Source: Brachionus manjavacas (lineage: Eukaryota; Rotifera; Eurotatoria; Ploima; Brachionidae). From it: a stretch of DNA of 64,000 bases. This document shows, piece after piece, positions 21,845 to 33,489 of this stretch (positions are counted from its first letter, which is position 1; each line of letters opens with the position of its first letter). The position numbers and the translations under genes were made by a program. A model generated the notes under the pieces. It saw nothing but the letters and a program-made list of their open reading frames with translations. It had not been told where the DNA came from and ran no database searches. The stretch covers positions 744,001-808,000 of the forward strand of contig JAHQIY010000024.1 of assembly GCA_019054805.1 (NCBI GenBank). Reading direction: 5' to 3'.

Positions 21845-22688
21845 GTGCGTTGAGTTTAAACTCTGAATCAACAGAAGAACAGTTCCAAAATCCGTTCATT
21901 TTTCTTCCGAACTTTAACTCGAATGGAGAGAATAATGTTGATGTATGGACTCTAGTTCTTTATGCTAGCAACACATACGGAATCGATTTTGGCCAGTCTT
22001 TAGTTTTCTGTTCACAATTTCGCTTCAAACATTTAACGAATTCTCCATTAAATCTCTCAACCTAACCGTTTGTCCTAGAATGGTATGCTGATGGAACAAC
22101 ATGCTCAGCGCCGATTCTTTTAATAAGATTGTCTTCGATAGAGTTGTTAAACTCTGTCCCCTGATCTGAAAGAATTACTTTAGGAGGACCAAACAAGCAT
22201 ATAAATTTCCATAGTTGATCAGCGATTTCAATAGCTGTTTTACTTTTAATAGGTTCTACGTATGGATATTTGGTATGGTATTCGCTTATTACCAAGACCC
22301 CGAGAAATCCTTCTTCAGTTAACGGTAGTCCGAACACAAGATCAATAGCTTTTCTATCGAAAATACCTTTAATATTTAGTGTTTTGTCTGGATGTTCTAA
22401 TAAAGCTATCAGAATATTTCGTTTGCAAATATCACATGCCAAAATATATTGTTCGACGTCTCTGTCAATAATTTTCCAGAAATATTCTTCCCTTATCCTT
22501 TTAACTGTTGTTTCTTTTTGAAAGTGTCCTAACACATGAGATTTCTCAATAATTTTTTTTCTTAAATCTGGTTTCGGAACAATCAGTGCACACCGTTTTT
22601 TGTCAAAGTAAAATATCAAATCTTCCTTTAGATCATACATATATCGTGAAGTCTGACTCTCTACTCGTTTTACTTGCTTTGTTGACAA
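21845..22688 (-). pseudogene. Integrase of element 1
   Basis: Zinc-binding domain: His pair in KSHVLGHFQKE, Cys pair in ACDICKRN. Core domain: catalytic Asp candidate in KAIDLVFGLP, second Asp in ILSDQGTEFNN, and SRTNG before the expected catalytic Glu. A TAG (22,062-22,064) follows SRTNG, exactly where the active-site helix would continue. The frame resumes as VERFNGEFVKC and FSPFELKFGRKMNG. Element 2 has the identical TAG. The GPF/Y-like region follows, then the chromodomain. Confidence 0.85.
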
Positions 22689-22889
22689 TCCCGGGGAGTG
22701 TTTGCCATTCTTTAGAAAATTTAAAAGTGATTTATCTATGTAAACGTCAAGAATTTTTCTTGAGTCTTCATCTCACAAAATTGTATTCTTCTCATATAAG
22801 GTTTTGCATGATAGTACTGGTCTATTAATAGCATCAGCATTCCCATGTTTAGCTCCTTTTCTATATATAATATTAAAGTCGTATGTTTG

Positions 22890-23400
22890 TTAGAAAAAAG
22901 GCCATCTAGCTAGTCTCCCACTTGGTTCTTTAATAGACATTAACCATTTTAAGGCAATATGATCAGTAACGACGTCAAATTTTTGTCCATACAGAAATGT
23001 ATGATTATTCTTGATTCCCCACACGAGAACCAAACATTCGCGTTCTGTAACGCTATAATTTTTCTCAGCACCTTTAAGGAGTTTTGAAGAATATGAACAC
23101 CAATACTCTTTACCACTGTCATCCATTTGAGACAGGATAGCTCCCATAGCATATCCTGATGCATCTGTGTGCAAAATAAATTTCTTCTTGAAATCATGTT
23201 GTCTTAGTATTGGTTCAGATGTAAGAGTTTCTTTAAGCGTCTTAAAGGCTTTTTCCTGTTCAACTTCTAATTTGAATTTAACATCTTTTTTAAGCAATAC
23301 ATATAAGGGTTGTGAAATTTTAGCGTAGTCCTTTATAAAAACTCTATAGTAATTTGATGCTCCTAAAAACTCTTGAACTTTTTAATATTTTGAGGGCGTT
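22890..23400 (-). pseudogene. RNase H domain of element 1
   Basis: The Ty3-type RNase H pattern is clear: ILHTDASGYAMGAILSQMDD (first Asp), then the AEKNYSVTERECL helix with catalytic Glu and the VVTDHIALKWLM strand with Asp. It joins the RT thumb/connection (FLGASNYYRVFIKDYAKISQ). Beyond it, residues resembling the tether lead to integrase. Confidence 0.85.
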
Positions 23401-23412
23401 TTCTTTCTATAA

Positions 23413-24010
23413 TTAATTGAGTTTTAGACCGATCCATCTCAATTGAAGATGATGTAACCACATATCCAAAGACTTTTTTTTTCTTGCAAACCAGTGACAT
23501 TTGTTTGGCTTAATTTTTAATTCATTATCCCGTAATGCTTTTCCAACCAATTTAATATGCTCCTTGTGTTCTACAATATTTTTTGAATGGACAATGATAT
23601 CGTCTAAATAAACCTCACAGAATGACATATTTCCAAATATGCTAAACATCATTCTACTAAATTGGGCGGGAGCGTTTTTTAAACCAACAGAAAATGCTGT
23701 TTTTTCTTTAGAGTCAGGGTCCATTTCTACTTGCCAGTAGCCCGATATTAAGTCTAAAGTTGAAAAATAAGTTGAACCATTCAGCCTTGATAGAATATCA
23801 TCGATTCTTGGTAATGGCTAAGATTCTGTGATTGTTTTTTGATTTAGCTTTCTATAGTCTACACAAAAGCGTTTACTTCCATCTTTTTTAGGTATTAACA
23901 CCACAGGTGAAGACCATGGTGATGTTGAAATTTCTATAATATCGTTTTCAAGCATTGTCTTTATCTCTTCTTGTAATATCTCTCTTTCCTTTAAGGATTT
24001 TCAATAAGGT
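23413..24010 (-). pseudogene. Reverse transcriptase of element 1
   Basis: The fingers/palm read [30 protein letters not shown], and [13 protein letters not shown] (first catalytic Asp), then QFSRMMFSIFG and YLDDIIVHSKN (catalytic Asp pair), then NKCHWFARK. A private TAG in ES-stop-PLPRID (Trp in element 2) and other lesions interrupt it. A 57-bp segment between SVG and LKNAPAQ that element 2 partly keeps is missing. Confidence 0.85.
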
Positions 24011-24283
24011 CTTAGAAATATTGGGACTTCGTCTGTTGTTCTCTGATTACGTGTTTATCGACTTTACTCTTTGTTATATCTTTTATGCTCATTGCGAATT
24101 TATCTTTTATTTGGTCTAAGGATTCTTTGAAGTATTGATATTCACTGGCATCTAGATTATCTATCGGTTTTAATTCTATTTTTCCAGTTACTGACTCTAA
24201 AGGCCAATTTTCGTTAAAATTGTTTAAATCTTCTGAAAAACAATCGTCAGGGTAATTTTCATCTGTCAAGTTTTCATTTGTCA

Positions 24284-24720
24284 CTTTGTTGCAGTATTCT
24301 TTTTCTGAAACTTAAAGATACACTACTTCACTAGGAAACTCAAAGCTTCTTTCACTTGGGTTAAGGCTAGCTCCTGTACGCATAACACAATCAAGACCTA
24401 TCAGCCTATCACTCTCTTCATGATCGATTACTAAGAATTCGATTTCGCTTACATGACCTTCGATATTTAATTTTAATGCTTCTGTTTTACCATTTACCTT
24501 AACAATGTTATTATCAGCCGTTTTAATTCTAATATCTGACTCCTTTACGTCTTTCCACAAAATTTCTGCTTAATATTGAAGTTGTACATCCGCTATCAGG
24601 TGCCATAGTTAGTGTGATACCATCTATAGTTGCTGATATAAGGTTCCCTGTATCACATGTGTACACATATTCTGGATTTTCTTTCCGATTGTCTGAATCA
24701 TTGTAAACTTCCTCAACCAT
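24284..24720 (-). pseudogene. Aspartic protease region of element 1
   Basis: Two overlapping frames encode YVYTCDTGNLISATIDGITL then TMAPDSGCTTSILS. The D-S-G triplet is the retropepsin active site. They continue as VKVNGKTEALKLNIEGHVSE and the hydrophobic EFLVIDHEESDRLIGLD, which holds the ILG-like motif of retropepsins. A TAA/frameshift near 24,570 separates the halves. Confidence 0.7.
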
Positions 24721-24777
24721 ATTAACCCTTCTTGTATTACGATATTGCTTATAGTTATTGTTATTGTTATTTAACCA

Positions 24778-24819
24778 ACATTGTGAAATTTTATGACCTG
24801 GTTTTTTGCATCCGAAGCA
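24778..24819 (-). other. Gag CCHC zinc knuckle, element 1
   Basis: The minus frame CFGCKKPGHKISQC matches CX2CX4HX4C exactly, the nucleocapsid RNA-binding knuckle. Flanking sequence is Lys/Asn-rich. Element 2 has the same knuckle near 38,281-38,325. Confidence 0.9.
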
Positions 24820-24899
24820 TATTAAGTTTTTTTTCAGCTCGTTCTGGCTTTTAAATTTTTCTTTTCCATTGTGGTCAAATTTCTGACCTCTAAATTTTG

Positions 24900-25900
24900 A
24901 TACATTTCCATTTCTTTTCCATTTATGGATGGTTTCTTAAAAGAATCCTTATGATTAAAATTTTTTGTCTTGAATAATTGATAACCGTGGGTTTGCTAAA
25001 ATTGCTCAATCCTTTTGTAAAAACTCGTGCATGCCGGATTTCATCATTTAGCGTTTCTACATTTTTACTCTCTAACTCGTCCCTAACTCTTGGGTAAAGG
25101 GCTTCAAGAAAGAACCAGACTAATTCGAACTCATCTTTCTAATCTATTTTGTTTGCAATTGTCTGGAATTTCATTATGTTGTCCTCAAAATTTGACGTTA
25201 ATTAAAAATTTTTAGTTGAGATCTTAGCCCTCTCTGAACATCAGCTGGTTTCAGTGTTGCTAATAATTGATTTTTAAATTTTTCCCACGTAACTGATTCA
25301 TCTTTTTTTTGCATGTTTCTAAGCATTTGTAAGGCTTTTCCTCTTAGGAGTTTTGTAACGCAATCTATTAGCCTACTTATTATAATTCCTTGGGTCCTAG
25401 CGTCAGTTTCTACTAGGTATATCCATTCATCTTCTTTATCTCTATCGTTTCCATTTAATTTTGGTATATCGTGGACTTTAAAATTAATGATTCGTGTTTC
25501 CCTAAGTCCGAATCCTACGTTTTCTTGTAATACATCCTCATGTATTAAAGTTTTCGATGAAGTGGCTATTTCTTGAAGGCTGTTTTTTGCTCCTTCCTCA
25601 CTTTGTTTTGATTGATTTATATTCCTAAAACTATCTACTTATATTTTCATCTTTTTGATACTGGCCAATAGCTCAGCTCTTCTGAAAAGTAGCTCAATAA
25701 GCAACTTCCTAGGTTTTCCTGAATTTTGAACATTTTAGAGCCATTCCATTTGTTCGGCTTCTGTACAGCTTACCAATTCGCTGTCGTCATCTAATTTCTG
25801 GAATACATTCTCAAAAGACCCATTTTGTGTCTTTATTAGGTGTAAAAGCTCTTGTACACTAAGTTTTTCAAGGTAATGGGTACCATAAAAAATATCTTCT
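24900..25900 (-). pseudogene. Gag capsid region of element 1
   Basis: Contains the helical capsid-like segment also seen in element 2: LNGNDRDKEDEWIYLVETDA, then TKLLRGKALQMLRNMQKK and WEKFKNQLLATLKPADVQRG, typical of Ty3/gypsy retrotrans_gag. A TAA after IKKMKI (25,639-25,641) splits it at the same codon as in element 2. A further stop follows LRSQLK in both. The N-terminal part inside the LTR is frameshifted here. Confidence 0.75.
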
Positions 25901-25919
25901 TTATATCGCTTCTATCAAC

Positions 25920-26203
25920 TGTAACAGGTTTATAATAAACAATGTTTAATCCATTAAAAGCTTTATTTAAGTTATTGAACGTTCTGAAGTTCTAAGAATG
26001 GAATTCTTATTTATACCCATATGCTCGTGTCAAGAACACGAACTTATGATTAAGTCAAGATGTATGCTAAGTGCTTAATGTATCTGTATAAGTGCTTAAT
26101 GTTTCGAAGCGTCTAACTTCTGAGATACGTGACAATTATAATTCTTTCTTATCTTTGTGCATCAGTTGACAAGCTGATGAATAAGTGATTGTTCGGGGTA
26201 ACA
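25920..26203 (-). repeat. 5' LTR of element 1
   Basis: About 284 bp, aligned along its length with the element 2 LTRs. Its outer end is GGGGTAACA (plus reading) and its inner end TGTAACAGGTTTATAATAAA. The outer 5' side abuts AATTTGACGG of repeat segment B. Confidence 0.85.
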
Positions 26204-26884
26204 AATTTGACGGTTTCAAACTTTTTGAACATTTCTAAAAATTCTATAGATATCAGAATTGATATAAATATAATATCAATGACCAGATTTTTTATAGTTC
26301 TTTTGACTGTTTTTTTAATTTGCTTATTTGTATAATTACTGAAAAATAATTATTTTTCAAAATAAAATGTAATTTCTTTTTCTAAAAGCTGAGCAATTTT
26401 TTTTATTTTTAAATTAAGAACCCAAATTCTGATTTGAACTTTAGCATTGGTCAAAATGGTGTCTCACGTTTTGCAACTGAAAATCGGAATATGATTTTGG
26501 TAATAAATTGTTTTGCATATTCCTTTTAAAAAATTTTAAAGGGCTAGGACCAAAATGTTCCTCTAATTTATCGACAGCCTTGTCAGTGCACAAAATTTGC
26601 CAAAGCATTTTTGAGAGATCTTAACGAGGTTTTTTCAAAAATATCTTATTAAAGAATAAGCAAATTTTTTTTTTTCGGCTTCGATCTGCAAGCGTTTCTG
26701 AAAAATTGTATAATCAGACAAATGATGATAGCTTTGAAGTAATTAAAAAAGATAAAAAATTGCCTTTTTTTACTCGATTTCATTAAAAGGATGTTTGTTT
26801 TTATGAACACCAAAATGAAAATTCTCAATTTTTAAGGGAACATTTTAAATTAGAAAAAATAAATGATACTGATTCAACCAGTGA

Positions 26885-27755
26885 GTTGCCTTGATTCCTC
26901 ATCAAGCTCAAGCTGGTGAAAGGCCATTGATATATCCAATTCACTGAACAGCTTGGCACCCTGAACCTCTGTGCAAAGGTCTTCCACGGTCCGACAAGGG
27001 AATCTTGTGCGTCTTATGGCCTTGTTCATCGCTCTTGAGGCGCACGTTAGCCTGACCGATGGCGTTCCCGTTAGCCACTATTCGGTTCATGCCGGACAGT
27101 TCTGCTGTTCTCACGACTTTACCAAGCTTTTTCATCATAGCTTCTGCCTCAGCGTTTGCTCTTGGCCATTCGGGTGCGATTTTGCGATGAGTAAAACCCA
27201 CTGCTTTCTGAAGTTGGCGAAATCGTGTGACTGGGAGGGAGATCCGTTATCTGTCTTATAGATCAGCGGTGCTCCCAAGGTGCTGAAGAGATTGGTTAGG
27301 TGGTTCGATAATGAGACAGTGGTAAACTCCTTCACGCTTATCCAACGAGAGTAGTTACAATGGTTGACGAACCAGTACTTGCCAGTTGACTTCGGCCGTA
27401 GAAATCGCCGCTGACCTCTTGCCACGGGCCAGATGGCATCTTTGATGGTCTAAGTGGCTCAAAGCTTGGCTTGCCGACGTTCGCTTGGCATTCACGACAT
27501 GATTTGACCCGCTCCTCGACTCGCTTCTCAATGCCTGGGAACCAAACGCGCGACCGGATAAGGGCTTCGTTTTCACTATTCCTTGTAGAACAATGTGGAA
27601 AAACACGATCTCGCAGAGAGTTTGGAATGACTATACGTTGCCTATGAGTAAGAAGCCGCGCTCAGTTACACTAAATTAATCGAAAACCGCTTTATACTCG
27701 CTTAGCCGTCCAATCAGATCGTGGCTGCTGCCTCCCTTGCTTACAAGGTTGATGA
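26885..27755 (-). pseudogene. GC-rich gypsy integrase-RT chimera, inverted copy 1
   Basis: Reverse complement of about 9985-10,853, including the HHCC part and integrase core. A one-base insertion near 27,063 shifts frame between the integrase and RT blocks, so the RT part is lost from the long frame. It shares the MNKA/PSQS variants with unit 3. Confidence 0.75.
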
Positions 27756-28145
27756 ACACTTGAAGATTATCGTCGAATTAATTTTTATATCAAAATAAAG
27801 GATTTATACTCAACTTTCGGCAAAATTATCTAATTTTTTTAGATTTTCAAAAAAAATGTCAATTTTGGCAAGATGAAAATCTACATTATTTCATAATAAA
27901 CTTTACAATTTTACTTTCAAGCAGTCGTTGTTTCTATTTTTCCTAAATGAAAAAGAATAATTCTCTATTAAGGATTTATTTTGCTTAGACTTGAATTAAA
28001 TAACAATTTAAAAATAATAAAAAATATTATTTTTAAAATAAAATCTTCAAGAATACAACAAAAAATTTAACGTTTGAGAGTTATTTTTCTAAAGATTTAA
28101 GTTGTAAATTTATTTCATTTAAAAAAAATAATTTTAGTTACTAAA

Positions 28146-28487
28146 AGTTTCTAAATAAAATTACATAAATATCTATTTGAAAAAGAGGATAATTTTTAGT
28201 CATCTTTTCTTATTTTTCAATAAACAATTTTTTTTCCAATTGAAATTAGAGCATTTTATTTTTATTTATTTATTCAATGAACGCCTTGTAGGCGATGTAA
28301 AAAAACAAATTAAAAAAAAAAATAAAATTAATAATCTTAAGACAAAAGAATTGAAACATCCGATAATTTTAATTTTAAATGTTAATGTTTATTACTTTAT
28401 TTTAATTTCAATAATTATTCAATATTAATTTTTAATTTTTCTTTTTACTATTTTTCTTTTCCCTTTTTTTTAGACAAATTTATTCGA
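28146..28487. other. Insertion specific to the inverted repeat copy
   Basis: About 340 bp of AT-rich sequence absent from the direct copy (which joins TTTTTTATTTAAAAACTTTT directly to the CCGGTTTACC block). No terminal repeats or target duplication were recognised. The Lys/Ile-rich frame 28,177-28,428 is low complexity. Confidence 0.5.
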
Positions 28488-28593
28488 AACCGGTTTACCG
28501 AGTCGATCCAGGAGGCAATCAAGTCGAGTTAGGAGAGAGGCAATTTCAATGCACTTCACTCAACAATGGATGTAAATGGTATGTACTTATCCC

Positions 28594-29310
28594 CTTTTTT
28601 GTCAGTTGCTTTTTGTTGATTCAACTAGCATTTTTCTGTAAGTTACTTTTTCGATATTTTCTAGGCATGTTCGTATTGAGTCTCGTATTCCATTATTATT
28701 ATCTTGTTTGGATATTTCTTTCATTTTCAGGTTAAGTAGTGGAATTAAGACATTAAAATCAAGTTCATCGCATTTTAAATACTCAGCTATTTTCTTTAGG
28801 CTGGATTTGTTGCTTAAATTTTTTATCTCAGATTCACATTCTTCTAAAATTTGAAGTATTTGTTTTGTCAGCTCATTATTACCAAGTCTATTTAAAAACC
28901 CTAGTTTTTTTTTCATCAACTTTTGCTCTATTCTTTCAAGACCAAAAGCTAAAAGTAGATTTGGAGAACGCGAGCTTTTTTTTAAGTTCAACATTCTTTT
29001 GATAATTGTGCTCTCTGTTGTTTGTAATTTTTTTTTGTCTGCATTAAATTTTATTTCATTTATAATTCCATATTTTTCGCAGATATCTAATGCTTCTTGA
29101 AGTTCTTTGATGTTTGAAATTAGGAGGAATATATCATCAGCATAAAGGACTATTCCTGTGTTAAGCCCATGTATCTTTGTACTCAGATTTTTTGATTCTA
29201 TTTCATTAATAAGGTCTTCGACGTTTATTGAGAAAAGCTTAGGTGATAGAAGACCACCTTGTTTAACTCCAATACTTGTTCTGAATAATGAGCTAAAATT
29301 TAGATGTTAA
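28594..29310 (-). pseudogene. Non-LTR RT and C-terminal part, inverted copy
   Basis: The minus strand carries GVKQGGLLSP and YADDI (29,130-29,300), then jumps at about 29,034 straight to TTESTIIKRMLNLKKSSRSP. About 270 bp present in unit 3 (YLGVYLNRK to LIYG) are deleted. The C-terminal frame 28,602-28,994 is open and about 97 percent like 9061-9446. Confidence 0.75.
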
Positions 29311-29663
29311 ACTGAACATAGCATATTTTTTAAAAATTGCACATAAATTAATTTATGTATAAATTCATTTTAAAAATTTTAGACAAAGTTTAGCTGAAGC
29401 TAAAAAATGGATTTTAAAATCAATGATAAAGTTTCATTTAAAAGATCAAATGGTGTGAAATTAATATCATGTATTATAATTAAATATTGTTTAAAATTTT
29501 TTCTTAAGGATAAATTCAAATTGGATTTATTAAGAGTATAAATCAAGAAAAATTAGAGCTGGTATGGAATAGTAATCAAAGAATTTTTACAAAAAATCTT
29601 CGAATCGAGGACGTGAATCTTGATAAAAATTAAAATTTTTCCCTTAAAACATTCTTAATATCA

Positions 29664-29852
29664 TTGATGGTTGTCATTTTTAGTTTGTTTGGAATTTTGA
29701 TTGGGGAAGGTGCTTATGTAAACTATGTTGAAAAAGAAATAGCTAATGATAAGTGCTTGCCGTATAAAGATTTAAGTTTTTTTGTTTTTTTTTCAAGACT
29801 TTTGTTCTTTTATCAGAGCAATCCTTGTAAATTTTTCTTATATAGCTTCTAG
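29664..29852 (+). pseudogene. Inverted copy of the 62-codon segment A ORF
   Basis: Identical product to 3983-4171 (MMVVIFSLFGILIGEGAYVN start). Upstream, on the same strand, two short frames (MDFKINDKVSFKRSNGVK and LELVWNSNQRIFTKNLRIED) are protein-like and suggest a decayed larger ORF. Confidence 0.25.
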
Positions 29853-30991
29853 TATAGGGCATTGGGTTGGTCTCTACTTAAATTTTTTTTAAAGGATTAT
29901 TTACAAATGTTGGAATTTTTTGGAATTTTTTCAAATTATTATTTGTGTTATCACCTTTGATATAATTTTTTTAAAGTTTAATTTTTTTTATATGTTTATA
30001 TGCTAGAAAAAAAAGAGTGTAATATTATTGTTTTTTCTTTAAAAAATAAAATTTTTTTAAAATTTTAATAAGAAAAATATTATTTTATGGACCTTGTTAA
30101 TGCAGAGAAGTCCGCTATCGGTCTAACTTTCGTCCTGGGTCTCGAGACCAGCAAAAAAAATCCGCAATATCGCCAGACCATTTATTACCAAAAATAATAA
30201 TTATTTAACTTTCAATATCTCGAAATCATTCATTGAATTGTTTCGACAAGTATCTACCAATTATTTTTGGCCATTCTCAGATTGGCTTTTATCCACGGAA
30301 TGGAGGTATTTTATTTTACCATCAAAAAAATTCAGAAACTTGTCAAAAAATTAAAAAGTAATTTTCGATTGCATTAAATTTTAATTTTTCTTACTCTAAT
30401 TTCTTTTGTTAGGTTTAAAATAAATGAATAAAAAGTTCTAATTATAACAATGGAAACAATAACAATTAGCGATATAAAAAATGTAGAAGAGACAATTAAA
30501 TGGCTCTGATTTAAAAATAATGAGTTCGCTTGTTGGCTTATGTTCTCATTTGGATTATACGATGAAGAAAAAAGCAGAATTTTTTAATTTGTTGGATAAA
30601 AAGTATTTTTTTTCATTTGAAGATTTGAATTTAATATTTGTTATCTATTTAGGATATAATGTTTATTGGAGCTTGTCTCCTTACACTGAAATCTATTTAT
30701 ACAAAACTGTGCATAATTTACATTTTTATTAAAGTTATAACAGAAGAATCAAGAGTAAAATGTTAAAACTATATTTATTATATCACTCTAATCGATAATA
30801 ACACAAAATAATATTTTTATGAAACTTGAACTTAACCTTCATTTTTTAGATAAAAAATATATTTAAATGTCCACAAAAAGTTAGAAACAGCTATAAATTC
30901 GCATAATTGCTGTTTTATTTGTTGACGGAAGCGTTCTGATAGGATTTAACTGCGATCAATTAATAAAAATTCAATTATTCATTCATTTAAA

Positions 30992-31237
30992 ATGAAAAGA
31001 ATAATTATTGATGAAAATGCAAGATGCTGCAGAAACCATATTGAAAAAAATGTTTTTATTAAAGAGGAACTTATGGTCAAATTCGTTAAAAAAAATCAAT
31101 TGATAAAAATGTTTGATATGCTTGAAGTCGGTAAAAAAAGTGTGTTTGAAAAATTTACAATTCTAAGTTTTTTTTTGTTTCATTTGTCAAAATTCTTTTT
31201 GAAATATTATTTTCAATTTTTTTTTCCATATAAATGA
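30992..31237 (+). pseudogene. Possible DDE transposase N-terminal remnant, inverted copy
   Basis: The longest frame of this remnant: MKRIIIDENARCCRNHIEKN, then IKEELMVKFVKKNQL and EVGKKSVFEKF, then Phe-rich sequence. See the entry at 2640-2843 for the tentative family. Confidence 0.35.
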
Positions 31238-31426
31238 TTTAATATTAAAAAAAATTTATAGCATACATCTCAAGAAAAAACTTTTTAATTGTTTATTGAA
31301 ACAAAATTTTCAAAAATTGATTAGTCATTTTCAAAAATGAATTTTTTGATTTTGGAATTTCAGTCAGTCTCTTTCTAACCTAGCTCAAAATTTAAATGGC
31401 CTTATGAAATCTGTTTTAAAAGAAGT

Positions 31427-31819
31427 TTGAACCGATTTCTTTGTATTTTGATCTTCTTTTCTAATCTATTTTTTTTACTCAAAAGTTTCTTTAAGCTTTC
31501 TTTACCTTGTATCCGGTTTCAACTGTTTTTTTCATTAATATTTCTTTATAAAGTGAGTTCGTTCAATGCGTTTTTGGAGAAATTTAAATCAAGTACAAAA
31601 ATTGAGGCTAAAAAGTCTTCGATTTCAACGAATTTGACGGTTTCAAACTTTTTGAACATTTCTAAAAATTCTATAGATATCAGAATTGATATAAATATAA
31701 TATCAATGACCAGATTTTTTATAGTTCTTTTGACTGTTTTTTTAATTTGCTTATTTGTATCATTACTGAAAAATAATTATTTTTCAAAAAAAAATGTAAT
31801 TTCTTTTTCTAAAAGCTGA
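31427..31819 (+). pseudogene. AT-rich membrane-like ORF, inverted copy
   Basis: 130 codons, one residue different from the 2014-2406 product (A to E). It contains CAACGAATTTGACGG, the uninterrupted form of the retroelement target site. Confidence 0.2.
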
Positions 31820-32299
31820 GCATTTTTTTATTTTTAAATTAACAACCCAAATTCTGATTTGAACTTTAGTATTGGTCAAAATGGTGTCTCACGTTTTGCA
31901 ACTGAAAATCGGAATCAGATTTTGGTAATAAATTGTTTTGCATTTTCCTTTTAAAAAATTTTAAAGGGCTAGGACCAAAATGTTCCTCTAATTGATCGAC
32001 AGCCTTGTCAGTGCACAAAATTTGCCAAAGCATTTTTGAGAGATCTTAACGAGGTTTTTTCAAAAATATCTTATTAAAGAATAAGCAAATTTTTTTTTTT
32101 CGGCTTCGATCTGCAAGCGTTTCTGAAAAATTGTATAATCAGACAAATGATGATAGCTTTGAAGTAATTTAAAAGGATAAAAAATTGCCTTTTTTTACAC
32201 GAAATCATTAAAAGGATGTTTGTTTTTATGAACACCAAAATGAAAATTCTCAATTTTTAAGGGAACATTTTAAATTAGAAAAAATAAATGATACTGATT

Positions 32300-32995
32300 C
32301 AACCAGTGAGTTGCCTTGATTCCTCATCAAGCTCAAGCTGGTGAAAGGCCATTGATATATCCAATTTACTGAACAGCTTGGCACCCTGAACCTCTGTGCA
32401 AAGGTCTTCCACGGTCCGACAAGGGAATCTTGTGCGCCTTATGGCCTTGTTCATCGCTCTTGAGGCGCACGTTAGCCTGACCGATGGCGTCCCGTTAGCC
32501 ACTATTCGGTTCATGCCGGACAGTTCTGCTGTTCTCACGACTTTACCAAGCTTTTTCATCATAGCTTCTGCCTCAGCGTTTGCTCTTGGCCATTCGGGTG
32601 CGATTTTGCGATGAGTAAAACCCACTGCTTTCTGAAGTTGGCGAAATCGTGTGACTGGAAGGGAGATCCGTTATCTGTCTTATAGATCAGCGGTGCTCCC
32701 AAGGTGCTGAAGAGATTGGTTAGGTGGTTTGATAATGAGACAGTGGTAAACTCCTTCACGCTTATCCAACGAGAGTAGTTACAATGGTTGACGAACCAGT
32801 ACTTGCCATTTGACTTGGGCCGTAGAAATCGCCGCTGACCTCTTGCCACGGGCCAGATGGCATCTTTGATGGTCTAAGTGGCTCAAAGCTTGGCTTGCCG
32901 ACGTTCGCTTGGCATTCACGACATGATTTGACCCGCTCCTCGACTCGCTTCTCAATGCCTGGGAACCAAACGCGCGACCGGATAAGCATTTTGTT
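32300..32995 (-). pseudogene. GC-rich gypsy integrase-RT chimera, inverted copy 2
   Basis: Keeps the integrase zinc-finger end in one frame (RSRVWFPGIEKRVEERVKSC, GPWQEVSGDFYGPSQ, STIVTTLVG) and the RT block in another (32,299-32,625). It is cut at 32,996, where it abuts a fragment of segment B, so the upstream gypsy and LINE parts are deleted in this copy. Confidence 0.75.
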
Positions 32996-33069
32996 CGTTC
33001 AATGCGTTTTTGGAGAATTTTGGTCAAGTACAATAATTGCGGCTTAAAAGTCTTCGATTTCAACGAATT

Positions 33070-33349
33070 TGTACCGGTTTATAATAAACAATGTTTAATC
33101 CTTTAAAAGCTTTATTTAAGTTATTGAACGTTCTAAAGTTCTAAGAATGGAATTCTTATTTTTACCTATATACTCGTTTTATAAGCTTACATCTTGACTT
33201 ATAATTAAGTCAAGATGTAAGCTAAGTGCTTAATGTATCTGTCAGCATTTCGAAGCGTCTAACTTATGAGATACGTGACAACTATAATTCTTTCTTATCT
33301 TTGTGCATCAGTTGACAAGCTAATGAATAAGTGATTGTTCAGGGTAAAA
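33070..33349 (-). repeat. 3' LTR of element 2
   Basis: About 280 bp matching 39,426-39,700, with end mutations (TGTACCGG for TGTTACC, GGTAAAA for GGTAACA) and a small indel around AAGCTTACATCTTGACTT. The divergence from the 5' LTR shows the insertion is not young. Confidence 0.85.
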
Positions 33350-33366
33350 TATCCCCCCTTTTAAGA
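33350..33366 (-). promoter_or_regulatory. Polypurine tract of element 2
   Basis: The minus strand reads CTTAAAAGGGGGGATAT immediately before the 3' LTR. This is where plus-strand DNA synthesis primes in LTR elements. Element 1 has a decayed version (AAACGGGGTGATA). Confidence 0.7.
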
Positions 33367-33489
33367 TTGCATCGTCCTCGACTCAATTTTTAGAACTTCA
33401 GATTAAAATAAAAAATTATAATTGAAAATAAAATAATTGAATGAATAAAATATTAAAAAAAATATAATTAATTTTATCTCTATAATGAA

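Larger units (their letters stand above)
19504..26203 (-). mobile_element. Ty3/gypsy chromovirus-like element 1 (defective)
   Basis: The minus-strand order is 5' LTR (25,920-26,203), gag, CCHC knuckle, protease, RT, RNase H, integrase, chromodomain, env-like ORF, then a 60-bp remnant of the 3' LTR (19,504-19,563). Many stops and frameshifts break every gene. It is about 95 percent similar by eye to element 2, from which it differs by private indels. It keeps the integrase zinc-binding region that element 2 lacks. Its outer 5' flank (26,204 onward) is composite-repeat segment B, starting AATTTGACGG. Confidence 0.9.
26204..33069 (-). repeat. Inverted copy of composite repeat between the two elements
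   Basis: Reads on the minus strand as the same series as 1-11,780. From high to low coordinates: a short B piece (32,998-33,069), gypsy fragment (32,300-32,995), B (29,900-32,290), A (29,310-29,900), LINE RT/C-terminus (28,594-29,310), LINE tail and spacer (27,760-28,590), gypsy fragment (26,885-27,755), and partial B (26,204-26,880). It starts at AATTTGACGG and ends at CAACGAATTT. In intact segment B (31,623-31,645) these are contiguous, so the block is about one repeat period cut at the retroelement insertion site. Confidence 0.85.

Noticed and set aside
28177-28428. 83-codon plus frame in the inverted-copy insertion
   Set aside because: Lys/Ile/Phe-rich low-complexity translation of AT-rich DNA, with no homologue in the other repeat copies.
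1-33069. CRISPR-like array
   Set aside because: Repeats are kilobase-scale transposon composites with no short repeat-spacer pattern, and the genome is animal.
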